Assembly (NCBI GenBank): GCA_001189155.1
Contig: LFCP01000003.1
Span: forward strand, 1 to 55,233
DNA: 55,233 nt
Source of the DNA: Parcubacteria bacterium C7867-006
GTDB lineage: Bacteria; Patescibacteriota; Minisyncoccia; Phycocordibacterales; DATDWN01
Direction: 5' to 3'
The position numbers and the translations under genes were made by a program. The notes beneath the pieces were generated by a model. The model saw only the letters and a program-made list of their open reading frames with translations. It was not told where the DNA came from and did not search any database. Every line of letters begins with the position of its first letter. Position 1 is the stretch's first letter. This document shows, piece by piece, positions 9,680-19,578 of this stretch.

Positions 9680-10057
9680 ATGAACATCAAAATACGATCA
9701 ATTAATTTTGAGATTACACCAGCAATAGACGATTATATTTCAAAGAAGATATCTTCTTTGGAGAAGTTTTTAGAAAGAAAAGATGGAGAAGTTATCTGTG
9801 AAGTAGAGATAGGTAGAACAACTAAACATCATAACTCAGGTGATATTTTCAAAGCAGAAATAAATCTAACTCAACCTGGTTCAAAACAGGTTTATGCTGT
9901 AGCAGAGGAGGTGGATTTATATTCTGCAATTGATGTTGTTAGAGATGAGGCAGAGAGAGCTATAGTTTCTAGAAAAACAAAAAATAGCACTTTGTTTAGA
10001 CGAGGAGCTGCTCAAGTAAAAAATCTAATAAAAAGGATTAATTTTAGAAGAAATTAA
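9680..10057 (+). CDS. raiA: ribosome hibernation promoting factor / RaiA
   Basis: MNIKIRSINFEITPAIDDYISKKISSLEKFL...VYAVAEEVDLYSAIDVVRDEAERAI. Confidence 0.85.
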   Translation: MNIKIRSINFEITPAIDDYISKKISSLEKFLERKDGEVICEVEIGRTTKHHNSGDIFKAEINLTQPGSKQVYAVAEEVDLYSAIDVVRDEAERAIVSRKTKNSTLFRRGAAQVKNLIKRINFRRN

Positions 10058-10917
10058 TTTTTTCCTCTCAGATAGTCTTTGTAGTTCATCTCTTTTTTGC
10101 CCTCTGGAATAATTCTGTCTAAAACAAGTTCATCATTTTCTATATGTGCTTTTTTAACTATTATTCTTATTTGTTTATCTTTGTTTGAATCAAAAAAGTA
10201 AGCTCCAGGCCATACATTAAAAGCCCTAATTTTTCTTAGGTTTAATTCAGTTTTTTCGTTAAGATCAAGTTCGGCATCTTTTTTTTCTATTTTTTTACAA
10301 AATGTTGCTTTATCGTGGTTCTGCTCTTTTTCAATGATTTTTCCATTTACCCATTCTGGGATTATTTTTGCTAACATTTTACCTCCAGTTTTTGCACATA
10401 TTTTTTCCAGTTCATCAGAGTAGGGAGGCCACTCGGTATTTATTTTTTCTTGCGCTAGTATTGGTCCGTGGTCCATTTCAGCATCTAACCTCATAATACT
10501 TACTCCAGTTTCGCTTTCAGTTAAAATCGCGCTTTGGATAGGAGATGGTCCTCTTAGTTTTGGTAGAAGTGAAGGATGAACATTTAGTGTTTTATATTTT
10601 GGAATGTCTAGAATGTTTTGTGGGATGATTTTTCCATATGAGGCAACAATAAAAAAATCATAGTCTTTTTCTGAGCTGGTTGCTATTGTTTTTAGACTCT
10701 CCTCGTTTCGAAGAGTTTTTAGTTGGAGGTATTTAATTTTTTCTTTTTCTGCCCAAAGTTTTGCTTCTGGTGGGGTTATAACCAGCTTTCTGCCTTTTGG
10801 TTTATCTTCTGTTGTCACAATAAGGCTTGGAACTAATCCATTATTTTTTAACTCATCAAGAACTGTTACAGAAAATTCGTCTGTTCCAAAGAAAGCCCAA
10901 TTAAAATTATTTTTCAT
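10054..10917 (-). CDS. fmt: methionyl-tRNA formyltransferase
   Basis: FFGTDEFSVTVLDEL, VASYGKIIPQNIL, NVHPSLLPKLRGPSPIQSAIL, GVSIMRLDAEMDHGPIL. Confidence 0.93.
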   Translation of the reverse strand: MKNNFNWAFFGTDEFSVTVLDELKNNGLVPSLIVTTEDKPKGRKLVITPPEAKLWAEKEKIKYLQLKTLRNEESLKTIATSSEKDYDFFIVASYGKIIPQNILDIPKYKTLNVHPSLLPKLRGPSPIQSAILTESETGVSIMRLDAEMDHGPILAQEKINTEWPPYSDELEKICAKTGGKMLAKIIPEWVNGKIIEKEQNHDKATFCKKIEKKDAELDLNEKTELNLRKIRAFNVWPGAYFFDSNKDKQIRIIVKKAHIENDELVLDRIIPEGKKEMNYKDYLRGKN

Positions 10918-11470
10918 TATTTTTTGTTTGTTTTACTCTTGCTGGAGGTATTTCTTCTAGATCGGTAGCTTTGTCTATAAATAGAACTCCATCTAGATGG
11001 TCTGTTTCGTGTTGAAATATCTGTGCTAGAAGTCCAGTTCCTCCTCTTTCAAATTTCTTACCATATTCATCATAAGCTTCAATTTTAACTTTTGTTGCTC
11101 TGTTTACTTTTCCGTATAGGTATCTGACTGAAAGACATCCTTCCTCAACCATTTTTCTTTCTTTTGATATTTTTTTGATTACAGGGTTTATAAAAACTAA
11201 ATCTTTATCATCATATACAGCTGACTCGTTTGCTATTTTACCAATTTTTTCTTCTCGCATTATGGATTCTACTTTTTTTGATACAACAAATATTCTTAGG
11301 GCATATCCTATTTGAGGTGCTGCAATAGCAACTCCATCATCCTGAGAGTCTAGAGCCTCTTTCATCTCTTTTAAAATATTTTGTATTTTTGGAGATTCTA
11401 TGTCGCCAAGGGGGACATTTTCCGCTATTTTACGGAGAACCGGTTCATCTCTTTGCAGTATCTTTTTCAT
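10907..11470 (-). CDS. def: peptide deformylase
   Basis: GVAIAAPQIG, EEGCLSV, QHETDHLDGVLF. Confidence 0.95.
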   Translation of the reverse strand: MKKILQRDEPVLRKIAENVPLGDIESPKIQNILKEMKEALDSQDDGVAIAAPQIGYALRIFVVSKKVESIMREEKIGKIANESAVYDDKDLVFINPVIKKISKERKMVEEGCLSVRYLYGKVNRATKVKIEAYDEYGKKFERGGTGLLAQIFQHETDHLDGVLFIDKATDLEEIPPARVKQTKNNEK

Positions 11471-11499
11471 ATGTTGTAATACAAAAATACCATAAAGAG

Positions 11500-13401
11500 C
11501 TACAAAAGTGTAGCTGGATCAATGCGTACCGTACAATGTGGTTGTATAATCCTCAGTTTCTGTAGTAGTTCGTCGTTTGGCCATTTTCCTTTTTGTAGTG
11601 ATATTAGTCCGTGGATAGAATATTTTTTTTGACTTCCTGGGTTAAAAGCCTCAAAAGATTGGAGTTCAAAAGGCTTCATAAATTCAACAATTTCTTCCAT
11701 TTCTTTTTTAACAGTATTTTTTTCACCTTCGATAGTGACTTTTATATATGTTGTAAATGGCGGGTATCCTATGGATTTTCTGTCTTCTATCTCGTCTCTA
11801 TAGAAATCCATTAAATTCCCCCTAAGAGCATAATCAAATATTTTTGTTTTTTCTTGTCTAGTTTGAATTATAAAGTTTTTTTCGGAGATGGCTCTCAACG
11901 CCAGAAGAATATGAAATATTTTTTCATTTATTTGGAAATCTGGGATGGAAAAATATGAATCCAGAGAAACAACAGCAGAGTTTTCGATTTTTTGATTTAA
12001 GTAAGTTAAAGCCATTTCAGTTCCTATCATTATGCTTCCTGGGGTTTCATAAAACAGGTCTCTGATTTTAACTGCCTGTTTGTGAGTCGAGATGTGGTCT
12101 TTGTCCATTATAAATATTTTTATATTAGGGAACATTGTGGAAATTTCTTGTGCCACTCTGTCTATACCTATTCCAAGTGGATTTAATCTCCACCCACCAC
12201 AGTTAATACATAACTTCTGAGCATCATCTCTTTCTCCACAGTGATTACAAACAAACAGATTTCTACTTTCCCCTTTTGTATTTTTTCTTGCGTACAGAAC
12301 TGTTGGAGCTCCGCAGTTTTTACAAACCACTACAGTTCCACAGTCTGTACATACAGTAATAGGGTATAGACCTTTTCTTGCACAAAAAAGAAATGAGTTT
12401 TCATTGTTCTCGAATGTATTTTTTATAAGCTCTTTGAGTCTGTCACTGAGTATAGAAAATTCTTTTTTCTTCATATCAGCAGGAACTCTCATACTAGCCA
12501 GCTCACAGTTAGCTGTGGTTAGCGATCTAAATTTTAGGGGAGCAAGTTCAGCATATTTTCCTTTCTTTTCTTCCCATAATGTTTCAATGCGTAATAATAC
12601 ATCTCCCAGAACAAGTCTGATACCTAACTCCTTTGCTAGGGCTTCTGCAACATCGCGGATATCTAGATATGGCCTAGTCTGCATTTTATAAGCTCTAGAA
12701 CTTTCTTTCTCTATTATTATGGTTCCCAAATCTTTTCTGGGTAGTGAGAGAAATGAGCCTGTAGCTATTATCAACACAGGGTGGTCTTCTTTTACGATTT
12801 TTTCCCAAAAAGAAACCAACTCTTTTTTTGCTATACCAGAGTGGAGAATGTAGGTGTATTTTTCTATACCCTTTTCCAAACTAATTTTTGCATTAAGTAG
12901 ATCTTCTGTTGTTGGTAAACAAAAAAATACACTTCTGCTTTTTGCAAACTCTTCTCTTATCAGGCTTTTGTATGTGGCGTATCTTTCTTCATCATTGGAT
13001 TGGAGTAGCCCAGTTTCATAGAATGAATTTTTTAATTCAGTTTTATTTTCGATAGTTAGTTTGGAGCTATTTTCTAAAATATTTGTTGGTATTAGTGCAG
13101 ATAAAACACTTCCAACACTACCAGCGTTATAGTCGGCGATTTTTTGGCAGGCTTTTATAAATTCGTCCGAAAGAAAAGAGACAGTTTCAATAGCGTCTAT
13201 TTTTTTGATGCTATAAGAAAGTGATTTTAATTCGGATTTTATTTCTTGGGCAACTCTATTTCCTGTTACTAGACCGTATATAGTTTTCTTCCTTAACGGG
13301 ATTGAAACAATAGACCCTATGGGTACTTCTGATTTTGTGAAGTATGTCAGGCTATCTTTAGGCATACCTCTTCCGATTGGTATTACAGTAAGTATGTTCA
13401 T
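11500..13401 (-). CDS. priA: primosomal protein N' (PriA helicase)
   Basis: Zinc-binding cysteines CTDCGTVVVCKNCGAP..CNHCGERDDAQKLCINCGG, GIGIDRVAQEISTMFPNIKIFIMDKD; start at MNILTV (TATAAT 7 nt upstream) rather than the ORF-track start. Confidence 0.85.
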   Translation of the reverse strand: MNILTVIPIGRGMPKDSLTYFTKSEVPIGSIVSIPLRKKTIYGLVTGNRVAQEIKSELKSLSYSIKKIDAIETVSFLSDEFIKACQKIADYNAGSVGSVLSALIPTNILENSSKLTIENKTELKNSFYETGLLQSNDEERYATYKSLIREEFAKSRSVFFCLPTTEDLLNAKISLEKGIEKYTYILHSGIAKKELVSFWEKIVKEDHPVLIIATGSFLSLPRKDLGTIIIEKESSRAYKMQTRPYLDIRDVAEALAKELGIRLVLGDVLLRIETLWEEKKGKYAELAPLKFRSLTTANCELASMRVPADMKKKEFSILSDRLKELIKNTFENNENSFLFCARKGLYPITVCTDCGTVVVCKNCGAPTVLYARKNTKGESRNLFVCNHCGERDDAQKLCINCGGWRLNPLGIGIDRVAQEISTMFPNIKIFIMDKDHISTHKQAVKIRDLFYETPGSIMIGTEMALTYLNQKIENSAVVSLDSYFSIPDFQINEKIFHILLALRAISEKNFIIQTRQEKTKIFDYALRGNLMDFYRDEIEDRKSIGYPPFTTYIKVTIEGEKNTVKKEMEEIVEFMKPFELQSFEAFNPGSQKKYSIHGLISLQKGKWPNDELLQKLRIIQPHCTVRIDPATLL

Positions 13402-13469
13402 AGGGCTCATTATAACAGAAACCCCCAACGTAGCATCGGGAGTTTTATAGGAGGTTTTTGTACCAAAAA

Positions 13470-14234
13470 CTATATTATTACCTGCATTAATACATCACCG
13501 TCTAGAACGTATATAAAGTTTGGGTCTGTTTTTATAAAGTTTGGACTAGTTCCTCTATATATAGGCATAAAGTTTTGTGCACTACTAGTGTCTGTTTCTA
13601 TAACAAAAATACTATTTGTTGTTGAAAATATAACAGCGTCATTTCTGTCTTTGTAGAAGGAAACATTTTTTACAACAGTATCTGGTTGGATTACTTTTGT
13701 TACAACTTCATTATTTTTTACATATATTGCATTATCATCTACCCATAGTGTTACAGTTTTATCTGTGGATGAAATAGGATTATCTTTTTTAGGAATTATA
13801 TTTCTTATTATATTACTTCTGATCTGCCAGTATTCAGGGTCTTTTTGTGTGATGATTTGTCCTGATGCATTTTGTGAAACAAAAATAGGTGAGACTGTTA
13901 TATTTCCATTTGATGGAACAACAAAACTTTTTGTCCAAGGAAAATATCCATCTCTGGCTACAATAACAGAATGGGTTTTTGGTGAAAGAGAAATTTTAAT
14001 TTGCTCATTATCTTTTGAAGTTTCAATTTTTTGTGAGTTGTCTATGAAAACAGAAGTAAGAGGCATCGGTATTGTCATATTTAAATGACCTATTTTCCCA
14101 ACAGTAAGATTGTCTTTAAATCTATAGCCCAGATGGTATGCAAAAAACACACTAAAAAAAATTATTATGGCCAGAGTTGTCCAAATATAGACCATTATTT
14201 TTTTAGTTTTTGATTCTTTTGCAATATCTTCCAT
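13470..14234 (-). CDS. PEGA-domain membrane-anchored protein
   Basis: N-terminal TM then SVIVARDGYFPWTKSFVVPSNGNITVSPIFV. Confidence 0.6.
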   Translation of the reverse strand: MEDIAKESKTKKIMVYIWTTLAIIIFFSVFFAYHLGYRFKDNLTVGKIGHLNMTIPMPLTSVFIDNSQKIETSKDNEQIKISLSPKTHSVIVARDGYFPWTKSFVVPSNGNITVSPIFVSQNASGQIITQKDPEYWQIRSNIIRNIIPKKDNPISSTDKTVTLWVDDNAIYVKNNEVVTKVIQPDTVVKNVSFYKDRNDAVIFSTTNSIFVIETDTSSAQNFMPIYRGTSPNFIKTDPNFIYVLDGDVLMQVII

Positions 14235-14263
14235 ATCGGCTATTATAGTTGTACATTTAACTT

Positions 14264-15277
14264 ATGGCAATTTTTTCAAGAAAACTGGGGATTGATCTAG
14301 GAACAGCCAATATTTTGGTGTTTGTTCCTGGTCGTGGAATAGTTCTAAATGAACCATCTGTTGTGGCTGTTTCTGAGGAGGACAACAGGATTGTAGCTAT
14401 AGGTATTGAGGCCAAAGAGATGATAGGCAGAACTCCAGACAATATAATAGCTTATCGACCTATGAAAGACGGTGTAATAGCTGACTACAGAGTTACAGAG
14501 GCTATGTTGCGTTACTACATAGATAAGGCTCTTGGAAAATGGAATTTTATTAAACCAGAAGTTTTGGTTTCTGTTCCAGCCGGAGTTACTTCAACAGAAA
14601 GACGGGCTGTGATTGAGGCGGCAATAAGAGCCGGAGCAAAAAATGCTTATGTTGTTAAAGAACCTATTCTTGCTGCTATTGGTGCGGGTATTCCTATTCA
14701 TGAGGCGCTAGGACATATGATAGTTGATATTGGTGGAGGAACCACTGACGTGGCGGTGATTTCTCTTGGAGGTATTGTTGCCTCAACTTCTGTTAAATGT
14801 GCGGGAAATAAAATTGATTATGCTATAGCAGACTATATAAAGAAAACATTTAATCTAGGTATTGGAGATAAAACAGCAGAAGATATAAAAATAAAAGTTG
14901 GTTCTGCAATTCCATTAGACGAAGAACTTTCAATGATGATAAAGGGCCGTGATTTTGTTACGGGACTACCGAGAAGTGTTGAAATAAAAACAAACGAGAT
15001 AGTAAAAGCGATAAGTAAAGATTTGCGAGAAATGATAAAAGCCATAAAAGATGTTTTGCAGGAGACTCCACCAGAGCTTGCTTCAGATATTATTGATCAG
15101 GGAATTATAATGACGGGTGGTTCATCGCAGTTGAGAAACTTTCCAGAATTAGTTTTTAGAAGGACTGGTGTAAAGGCGGTTTTGGCAAAAGACGCACTCT
15201 ATTGTGTTGTGAAAGGGACGGGAATTGCATTGGAACATCTAGACATGTACAAAAAGTCTGTAATCTCAAAGAGATAG
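14264..15277 (+). CDS. mreB: rod shape-determining protein MreB (copy 1)
   Basis: IDLGTANILVFVPGRGIVLNEPSVVAV, DIGGGTTDVAVISLGG, MTGGSSQL. Confidence 0.95.
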   Translation: MAIFSRKLGIDLGTANILVFVPGRGIVLNEPSVVAVSEEDNRIVAIGIEAKEMIGRTPDNIIAYRPMKDGVIADYRVTEAMLRYYIDKALGKWNFIKPEVLVSVPAGVTSTERRAVIEAAIRAGAKNAYVVKEPILAAIGAGIPIHEALGHMIVDIGGGTTDVAVISLGGIVASTSVKCAGNKIDYAIADYIKKTFNLGIGDKTAEDIKIKVGSAIPLDEELSMMIKGRDFVTGLPRSVEIKTNEIVKAISKDLREMIKAIKDVLQETPPELASDIIDQGIIMTGGSSQLRNFPELVFRRTGVKAVLAKDALYCVVKGTGIALEHLDMYKKSVISKR

Positions 15278-15280
15278 GCC

Positions 15281-15391
15281 CTCAAATTTGGCGAACTCCT
15301 CGTTCCCAAATTAAAAATATTCGTCACCTTAGCATTAACTAAGGCTCCTCATCTTTTTAATTTCTCACGTCGGATTTCATCCAAATTTGAG
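15281..15391 (+). repeat. palindromic post-stop element (member 3)
   Basis: Terminal IR CTCAAATTTGG/CCAAATTTGAG; inner AAATTAAAAA../..TTTTTAATTT; apical TCACCTTAG..CTAAGGCTCCTCA. Confidence 0.75.
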
Positions 15392-15437
15392 AGTCTTAAT
15401 TAGGTGGTCATTTTATAAAATTTGCTATAATCAAAGA

Positions 15438-16106
15438 ATGGATAATCTTATTAATTCATATAACAAATCAAAAAATCTTCATCACGCTTATTTTTTAGTT
15501 GGTGATAGTGATTCTCTTTTCAAAGAGCTGGTTTTGTTTTTGGAAAATTTTGTCGGGGTCCAAACTTCTGGTAACCCAGATTTTTGGATAGGAAAGTTTG
15601 ATAATCTAACCATAGACGACGCAAGATTCATAAGAGAGAGCTCTGAAAGAAAAGATTTTTCCGGAAATAAAAAAATTTTTGTAATACAAACTGACTTTAT
15701 AAGCCAAGAAGCTCAGAACTCACTCCTTAAAGTTTTTGAGGAACCAACCGAGGGGACTCATTTTTTTATCATTTCACCGCAGGATGTTATTTTACCAACA
15801 CTGCGTTCCAGAATGCAGGTTGTTTTATCGGAAAATTTAGCTTATCAAAAAAATCCAAGCATTCTTGGTTTGAGTTTAAAAGAACGTCTTTCTAAAGTTA
15901 AAGAAATAACAGATGGTATAAGTGATGAAGAAAATACAAAGCAGGATGCAATTTCACTTTTGAATCAAATAGAGCTGGAGTTATACAAAAAAGGTGTAGA
16001 AAAAAATATTATTGGACTAAAGATATGCGATTTAGCAAGGGCTTCTCTCTATGATAGAGGAGCTCTAATCAAAATGATATTAGAAAACGTAATGATTAAC
16101 ATTTAA
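15438..16106 (+). CDS. holB: DNA polymerase III delta'-like clamp-loader subunit
   Basis: NSYNKSKNLHHAYFLVGD...IDDARFIRESSERKDFSGNKKIFVIQTDFISQEAQNSLLKVFEEPTEGTHFFIISPQ..ILPTLRSRMQ. Confidence 0.8.
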   Translation: MDNLINSYNKSKNLHHAYFLVGDSDSLFKELVLFLENFVGVQTSGNPDFWIGKFDNLTIDDARFIRESSERKDFSGNKKIFVIQTDFISQEAQNSLLKVFEEPTEGTHFFIISPQDVILPTLRSRMQVVLSENLAYQKNPSILGLSLKERLSKVKEITDGISDEENTKQDAISLLNQIELELYKKGVEKNIIGLKICDLARASLYDRGALIKMILENVMINI

Positions 16107-16154
16107 AGCTTCCAAGTATTTTTCTAGAGTGTTATCATATAGTGACTAATTAAT

Positions 16155-16343
16155 ATGATTAAACAAATGGTAATCGAATCAAAAAATATTCAAGATGGTT
16201 TTGAGGGATTTGAAAATCGACTACTACAAATTTGCGACAGAAAAGATCAGGAGTTTAGAAATAAATTTAAAGACAAAGTTTTTTTGATGGAAAAAATATT
16301 AAAACTTGCTTCAAAAGATAAAATGTATATAGTTTCAAAATAA
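16155..16343 (+). CDS. small protein of unknown function upstream of frr
   Basis: 62-aa ORF tightly placed before frr. Confidence 0.45.
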   Translation: MIKQMVIESKNIQDGFEGFENRLLQICDRKDQEFRNKFKDKVFLMEKILKLASKDKMYIVSK

Positions 16344-16344
16344 A

Positions 16345-16896
16345 ATGGCTTACAACTTACCACAATTCAAACAGAGTTTAAAAGATGTAGAGGAATGGCT
16401 CAAAAAAGAGTTCACTGGTATTAGAACTGGCCGTGCTACTCCTGCAATACTAGATGGTGTTAAGGTAGATGCCTATGGTACTGAAATGCCAATAAATCAG
16501 GTTGCAAATATTTCTGTTGAGGATGCAAGAATGCTTCGAATTACTCCTTGGGATGCATCTCAAGTAAAAGCTATAGAGAAGGCGATAATGGTTTCTGATC
16601 TCGGTTTATCTGTTTCAGTCGATGACAAGGGGCTTAGAGTTAATTTTCCAGAGCTTACTTCTGATAGAAGAGCAGCGCTTATAAAAATTGCAAAACAAAA
16701 ACTGGAGGATGCTAGAGTTACAGTTAGAACTGAAAGAGAAAAAGCTATAAAAGATATTGATGGTCAAGAAAAAGAAAAAAAGATATCTGAGGATGAAAAG
16801 TTTAGAATGAAAGCGGATTTACAAAAAGTCCTTGATGACGTTATCAGTATCCTAGATGAATTGTTTGCAAAAAAAGAAAAAGAGATTACTGAATAA
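16345..16896 (+). CDS. frr: ribosome recycling factor
   Basis: KKEFTGIRTGRATPAILDGVKVDAYGTEMPINQVANISVEDARMLRITPWD. Confidence 0.95.
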   Translation: MAYNLPQFKQSLKDVEEWLKKEFTGIRTGRATPAILDGVKVDAYGTEMPINQVANISVEDARMLRITPWDASQVKAIEKAIMVSDLGLSVSVDDKGLRVNFPELTSDRRAALIKIAKQKLEDARVTVRTEREKAIKDIDGQEKEKKISEDEKFRMKADLQKVLDDVISILDELFAKKEKEITE

Positions 16897-16903
16897 AATA
16901 TAA

Positions 16904-18001
16904 ATGTCCATATTAGTTTTTCTTATAATTTTAGCTTTACTTATATTGGTCCATGAATTTGGTCATTTTATTGTTGCTAAAAAGTCCGGTATACGAGTGG
17001 ATGAGTTTGGGTTAGGTTTTCCTCCTAAAATATATTCAAAACAGTGGGGTAGTACGCTTTACACATTGAACGCTATACCTTTCGGTGGGTTTGTAAAAAT
17101 TTTTGGAGAAGATCCACATTCAGAAAATATAAGTGAGGAAGATAGGCCGACTAGTTTTTACTATAAACCAAAATGGATTCAGTCCATGGTTCTGGTTGCG
17201 GGAGTAACATTCAATATTCTTTTTGCTTGGTTTCTAATCTCTCTTGGCTATGGAATAGGAATACCATCACCAGTAGATCACTCTGGTTTTGGAGAAGTTA
17301 AAAATCCTCATTTAGTTATAACCGAAGTGATGCAAGATTCTCCAGCACAAAAAGCGGGATTAAAATCAGGTGATTATATTACTTCTCTATCATCTGGAGC
17401 ATCAAATTTGAAAGATAAAGATTTAACTCCAGAAAATATACAAAACGTTATATCCGAAACAAAAACAGAAGTAAAAGTTAATTATGTTAGGGGGTCTGAT
17501 CCAGAGAAAAGTGTTTCTGTTACACCTAGTAATAGTTTATCTGGTGGAAAGAAGGTAATTGGCATAGCGATGGATGAGATCGGTACATTGAAACTGCCTA
17601 TTCATTTGGCTGTTTTAGAGGGAGCCAAAACAACTTATCTTTTAACCAAAGCAACTGCTGTTGGACTGTTTTCATTTTTACGAGATGTAGTTTTGTTCCG
17701 TTCAGATTTTTCACAGGTTAGTGGACCTATTGGTATTGCGGGTGTAGTTGGGGAGGCGACTAAACTTGGATTTACTTACATCATTTCACTTACAGCTCTT
17801 ATTTCTATAAATCTAGCCATCATAAATCTTTTACCATTTCCAGCTCTAGATGGAGGGAGGCTTTTGTTTGTAATAATAGAATCAGTAAAAAGAAAACCTA
17901 TTTCTCCTAGATTTGTTCGTAATGCTAATTTTATAGGTTTTGCAATTTTGATAATACTAATGGTGGTTGTTTCAACTCACGATATTTTGAAACTTTTCTA
18001 G
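16904..18001 (+). CDS. rseP: RIP metalloprotease RseP (site-2 protease family)
   Basis: HEFGHF active site, PDZ domain, NLLPFPALDGGRLLF. Confidence 0.93.
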   Translation: MSILVFLIILALLILVHEFGHFIVAKKSGIRVDEFGLGFPPKIYSKQWGSTLYTLNAIPFGGFVKIFGEDPHSENISEEDRPTSFYYKPKWIQSMVLVAGVTFNILFAWFLISLGYGIGIPSPVDHSGFGEVKNPHLVITEVMQDSPAQKAGLKSGDYITSLSSGASNLKDKDLTPENIQNVISETKTEVKVNYVRGSDPEKSVSVTPSNSLSGGKKVIGIAMDEIGTLKLPIHLAVLEGAKTTYLLTKATAVGLFSFLRDVVLFRSDFSQVSGPIGIAGVVGEATKLGFTYIISLTALISINLAIINLLPFPALDGGRLLFVIIESVKRKPISPRFVRNANFIGFAILIILMVVVSTHDILKLF

Positions 18002-18037
18002 TTGATTTATTTTATAATGGTGCTAAAGTAGTCCCTG

Positions 18038-18175
18038 GGTGGGGCGGCAGACTTTCCCCGTACTCGCGTCCTAGAACCGTAATCCGGGTGCAGTCGAACT
18101 ACCGCCCCACCTGACGAATTCAGCTTCGCTGAATCCATACCCACAGGCCCGCATAACGCGGGTCTTTCTTTTTGA
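18038..18175 (+). ncRNA. candidate structured RNA (unclassified): GC-rich rod hairpin, second hairpin, intrinsic terminator
   Basis: GGTGGGGCGG (18038-18047)/CCGCCCCACC (18102-18111), inner GACT/AGTC, CCCG/CGGG and TAC/GTA; ATTCAGC-ttc-GCTGAAT; CCCGC-ataac-GCGGG then tctttcttttt; TATAAT at about 18013. Confidence 0.55.
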
Positions 18176-18207
18176 CCCATATACTTTTTTAATATAGTAT
18201 TTAGTTT

Positions 18208-19455
18208 ATGCGACAATCACAACTTTTTACAAAAACACGAAAAGAGGCACCAGCAGATGAGACATCAAAAAACGCTCAGTTTCTTATTAGGGCAGGATTT
18301 ATAAACAAAGAAATGGCTGGAGTATATACTCTGCTACCACTAGGTTTTTCTGTAGTAAATAAAATAAAAAAAATTGTAAATGAAGAAATGAATGCTCTTG
18401 GTTCACAAGAAATATTAATGTCTACTATACAACCAAAGGAAGTTTGGGAGGTAACTGATAGGTGGGATTCAGAAAAAGTTGATGTTTGGTTTAAGTCTAT
18501 ATTAAAAAATGGTACAGAGATTGGTTTTGGTTGGTCACATGAAGAACCTATAACCAATATGTTAAAAAGTCATATATCTAGTTACGTAGATCTTCCAGTT
18601 TATGTTCACCAGTTTCAAACAAAACTTCGTAATGAAGAGCGCGCAAAGAGTGGAGTTATGAGAGGAAGAGAGTTTGTTATGAAAGATATGTATTCATATG
18701 CACGAGACGAAAAGGAGCATATGGATTTCTACAATAAAACAATAGATTCGTATAAAAGAGTTTTTGATAGACTTGGTTTGGGTAATGCAACATATGTTAC
18801 TACGGCCTCAGGAGGAGTTTTTTCTGATAAATTTAGTCATGAGTTTCAGACTATTTGTGAAGCCGGAGAAGATAATATATATGTGCACAAAGATGGAAAG
18901 ATGGCTTTAAATGAGGAGGTTTTTAATGATAAAACTCTTTTAGATCTCGGAGTATCGAAGGAAGATTTTGAATTTAAAAAAGCTGCGGAGATTGGAAACA
19001 TATTTACATTTGGAACAAAAAAATGTGAAGAGATAGGTTTGTATTTTACTGATAAAGATGGAAACAAAAAACCAGTTTATTTGGGTTCCTACGGAATAGG
19101 TATTACTAGAGTGATGGGTGTTATTGCAGAAGTATTTTCTGATAATAAAGGTTTAGTGTGGCCAAAAGAAGTTTCGCCATTCAATGTTCATTTAGTAAGA
19201 CTTGGTAATAGTGATGCGTCTTTAGCTTTTGCAGATAGACTTTATACCGAACTAGAAAGTAAGGGTGTTGAGGTTCTCTATGATGATAGAGATCTCAGAC
19301 CAGGAGAGAAATTCGCTGATTCTGATTTAATCGGTATTCCTGTTCGGTTTGTTGTTAGCGATAAAACTGTCGCTGAAAATAAAATAGAAGTTAAATATAG
19401 AACATCTGCAGAAGCAGAGTTGTTGTCAGAAACTGACGCTTTGAAAATTTTATAA
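18208..19455 (+). CDS. proS: prolyl-tRNA synthetase
   Basis: QFLIRAGFINKEMAGVYTLLPLGFSVVNKI, FGWSHEEPIT, RGREFVMKDMYSY, GSYGIGITRVMGVIAE. Confidence 0.95.
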   Translation: MRQSQLFTKTRKEAPADETSKNAQFLIRAGFINKEMAGVYTLLPLGFSVVNKIKKIVNEEMNALGSQEILMSTIQPKEVWEVTDRWDSEKVDVWFKSILKNGTEIGFGWSHEEPITNMLKSHISSYVDLPVYVHQFQTKLRNEERAKSGVMRGREFVMKDMYSYARDEKEHMDFYNKTIDSYKRVFDRLGLGNATYVTTASGGVFSDKFSHEFQTICEAGEDNIYVHKDGKMALNEEVFNDKTLLDLGVSKEDFEFKKAAEIGNIFTFGTKKCEEIGLYFTDKDGNKKPVYLGSYGIGITRVMGVIAEVFSDNKGLVWPKEVSPFNVHLVRLGNSDASLAFADRLYTELESKGVEVLYDDRDLRPGEKFADSDLIGIPVRFVVSDKTVAENKIEVKYRTSAEAELLSETDALKIL

Positions 19456-19501
19456 AAAGTTTTCTAATCTCGTTGAGCCAAAACTTTTGAAAGACCCCGC
19501 A

Positions 19502-19578
19502 GGCCTCTAGCATGGTTCTGTCAACGACCCTGTGAGATACGCATTCCATCTCACAGGGCTCATTGACAGATAGAGGCC
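19502..19578. repeat. long three-segment hairpin (structured RNA or palindromic element)
   Basis: GGCCTCTA/TAGAGGCC, CTGTCAA/TTGACAG, CCCTGTGAGAT/ATCTCACAGGG: 26 stem base pairs in 77 nt. Confidence 0.85.

Noticed and set aside
18038-18111. tmRNA, SRP RNA, or long-variable-arm tRNA interpretation of the GC-rich hairpin
   Set aside because: Lacks the SRP GGAAG/AGCA loop, tmRNA mRNA-like domain and a valid T-arm/anticodon arm; left as unclassified
18007-18216. Antisense ORF MSHKLNTILKKYMGQKERPALCGPVG...
   Set aside because: Lies across the GC-rich hairpins and terminator of the structured RNA candidate; low-complexity Arg/Gly/Pro translation typical of non-coding GC-rich DNA
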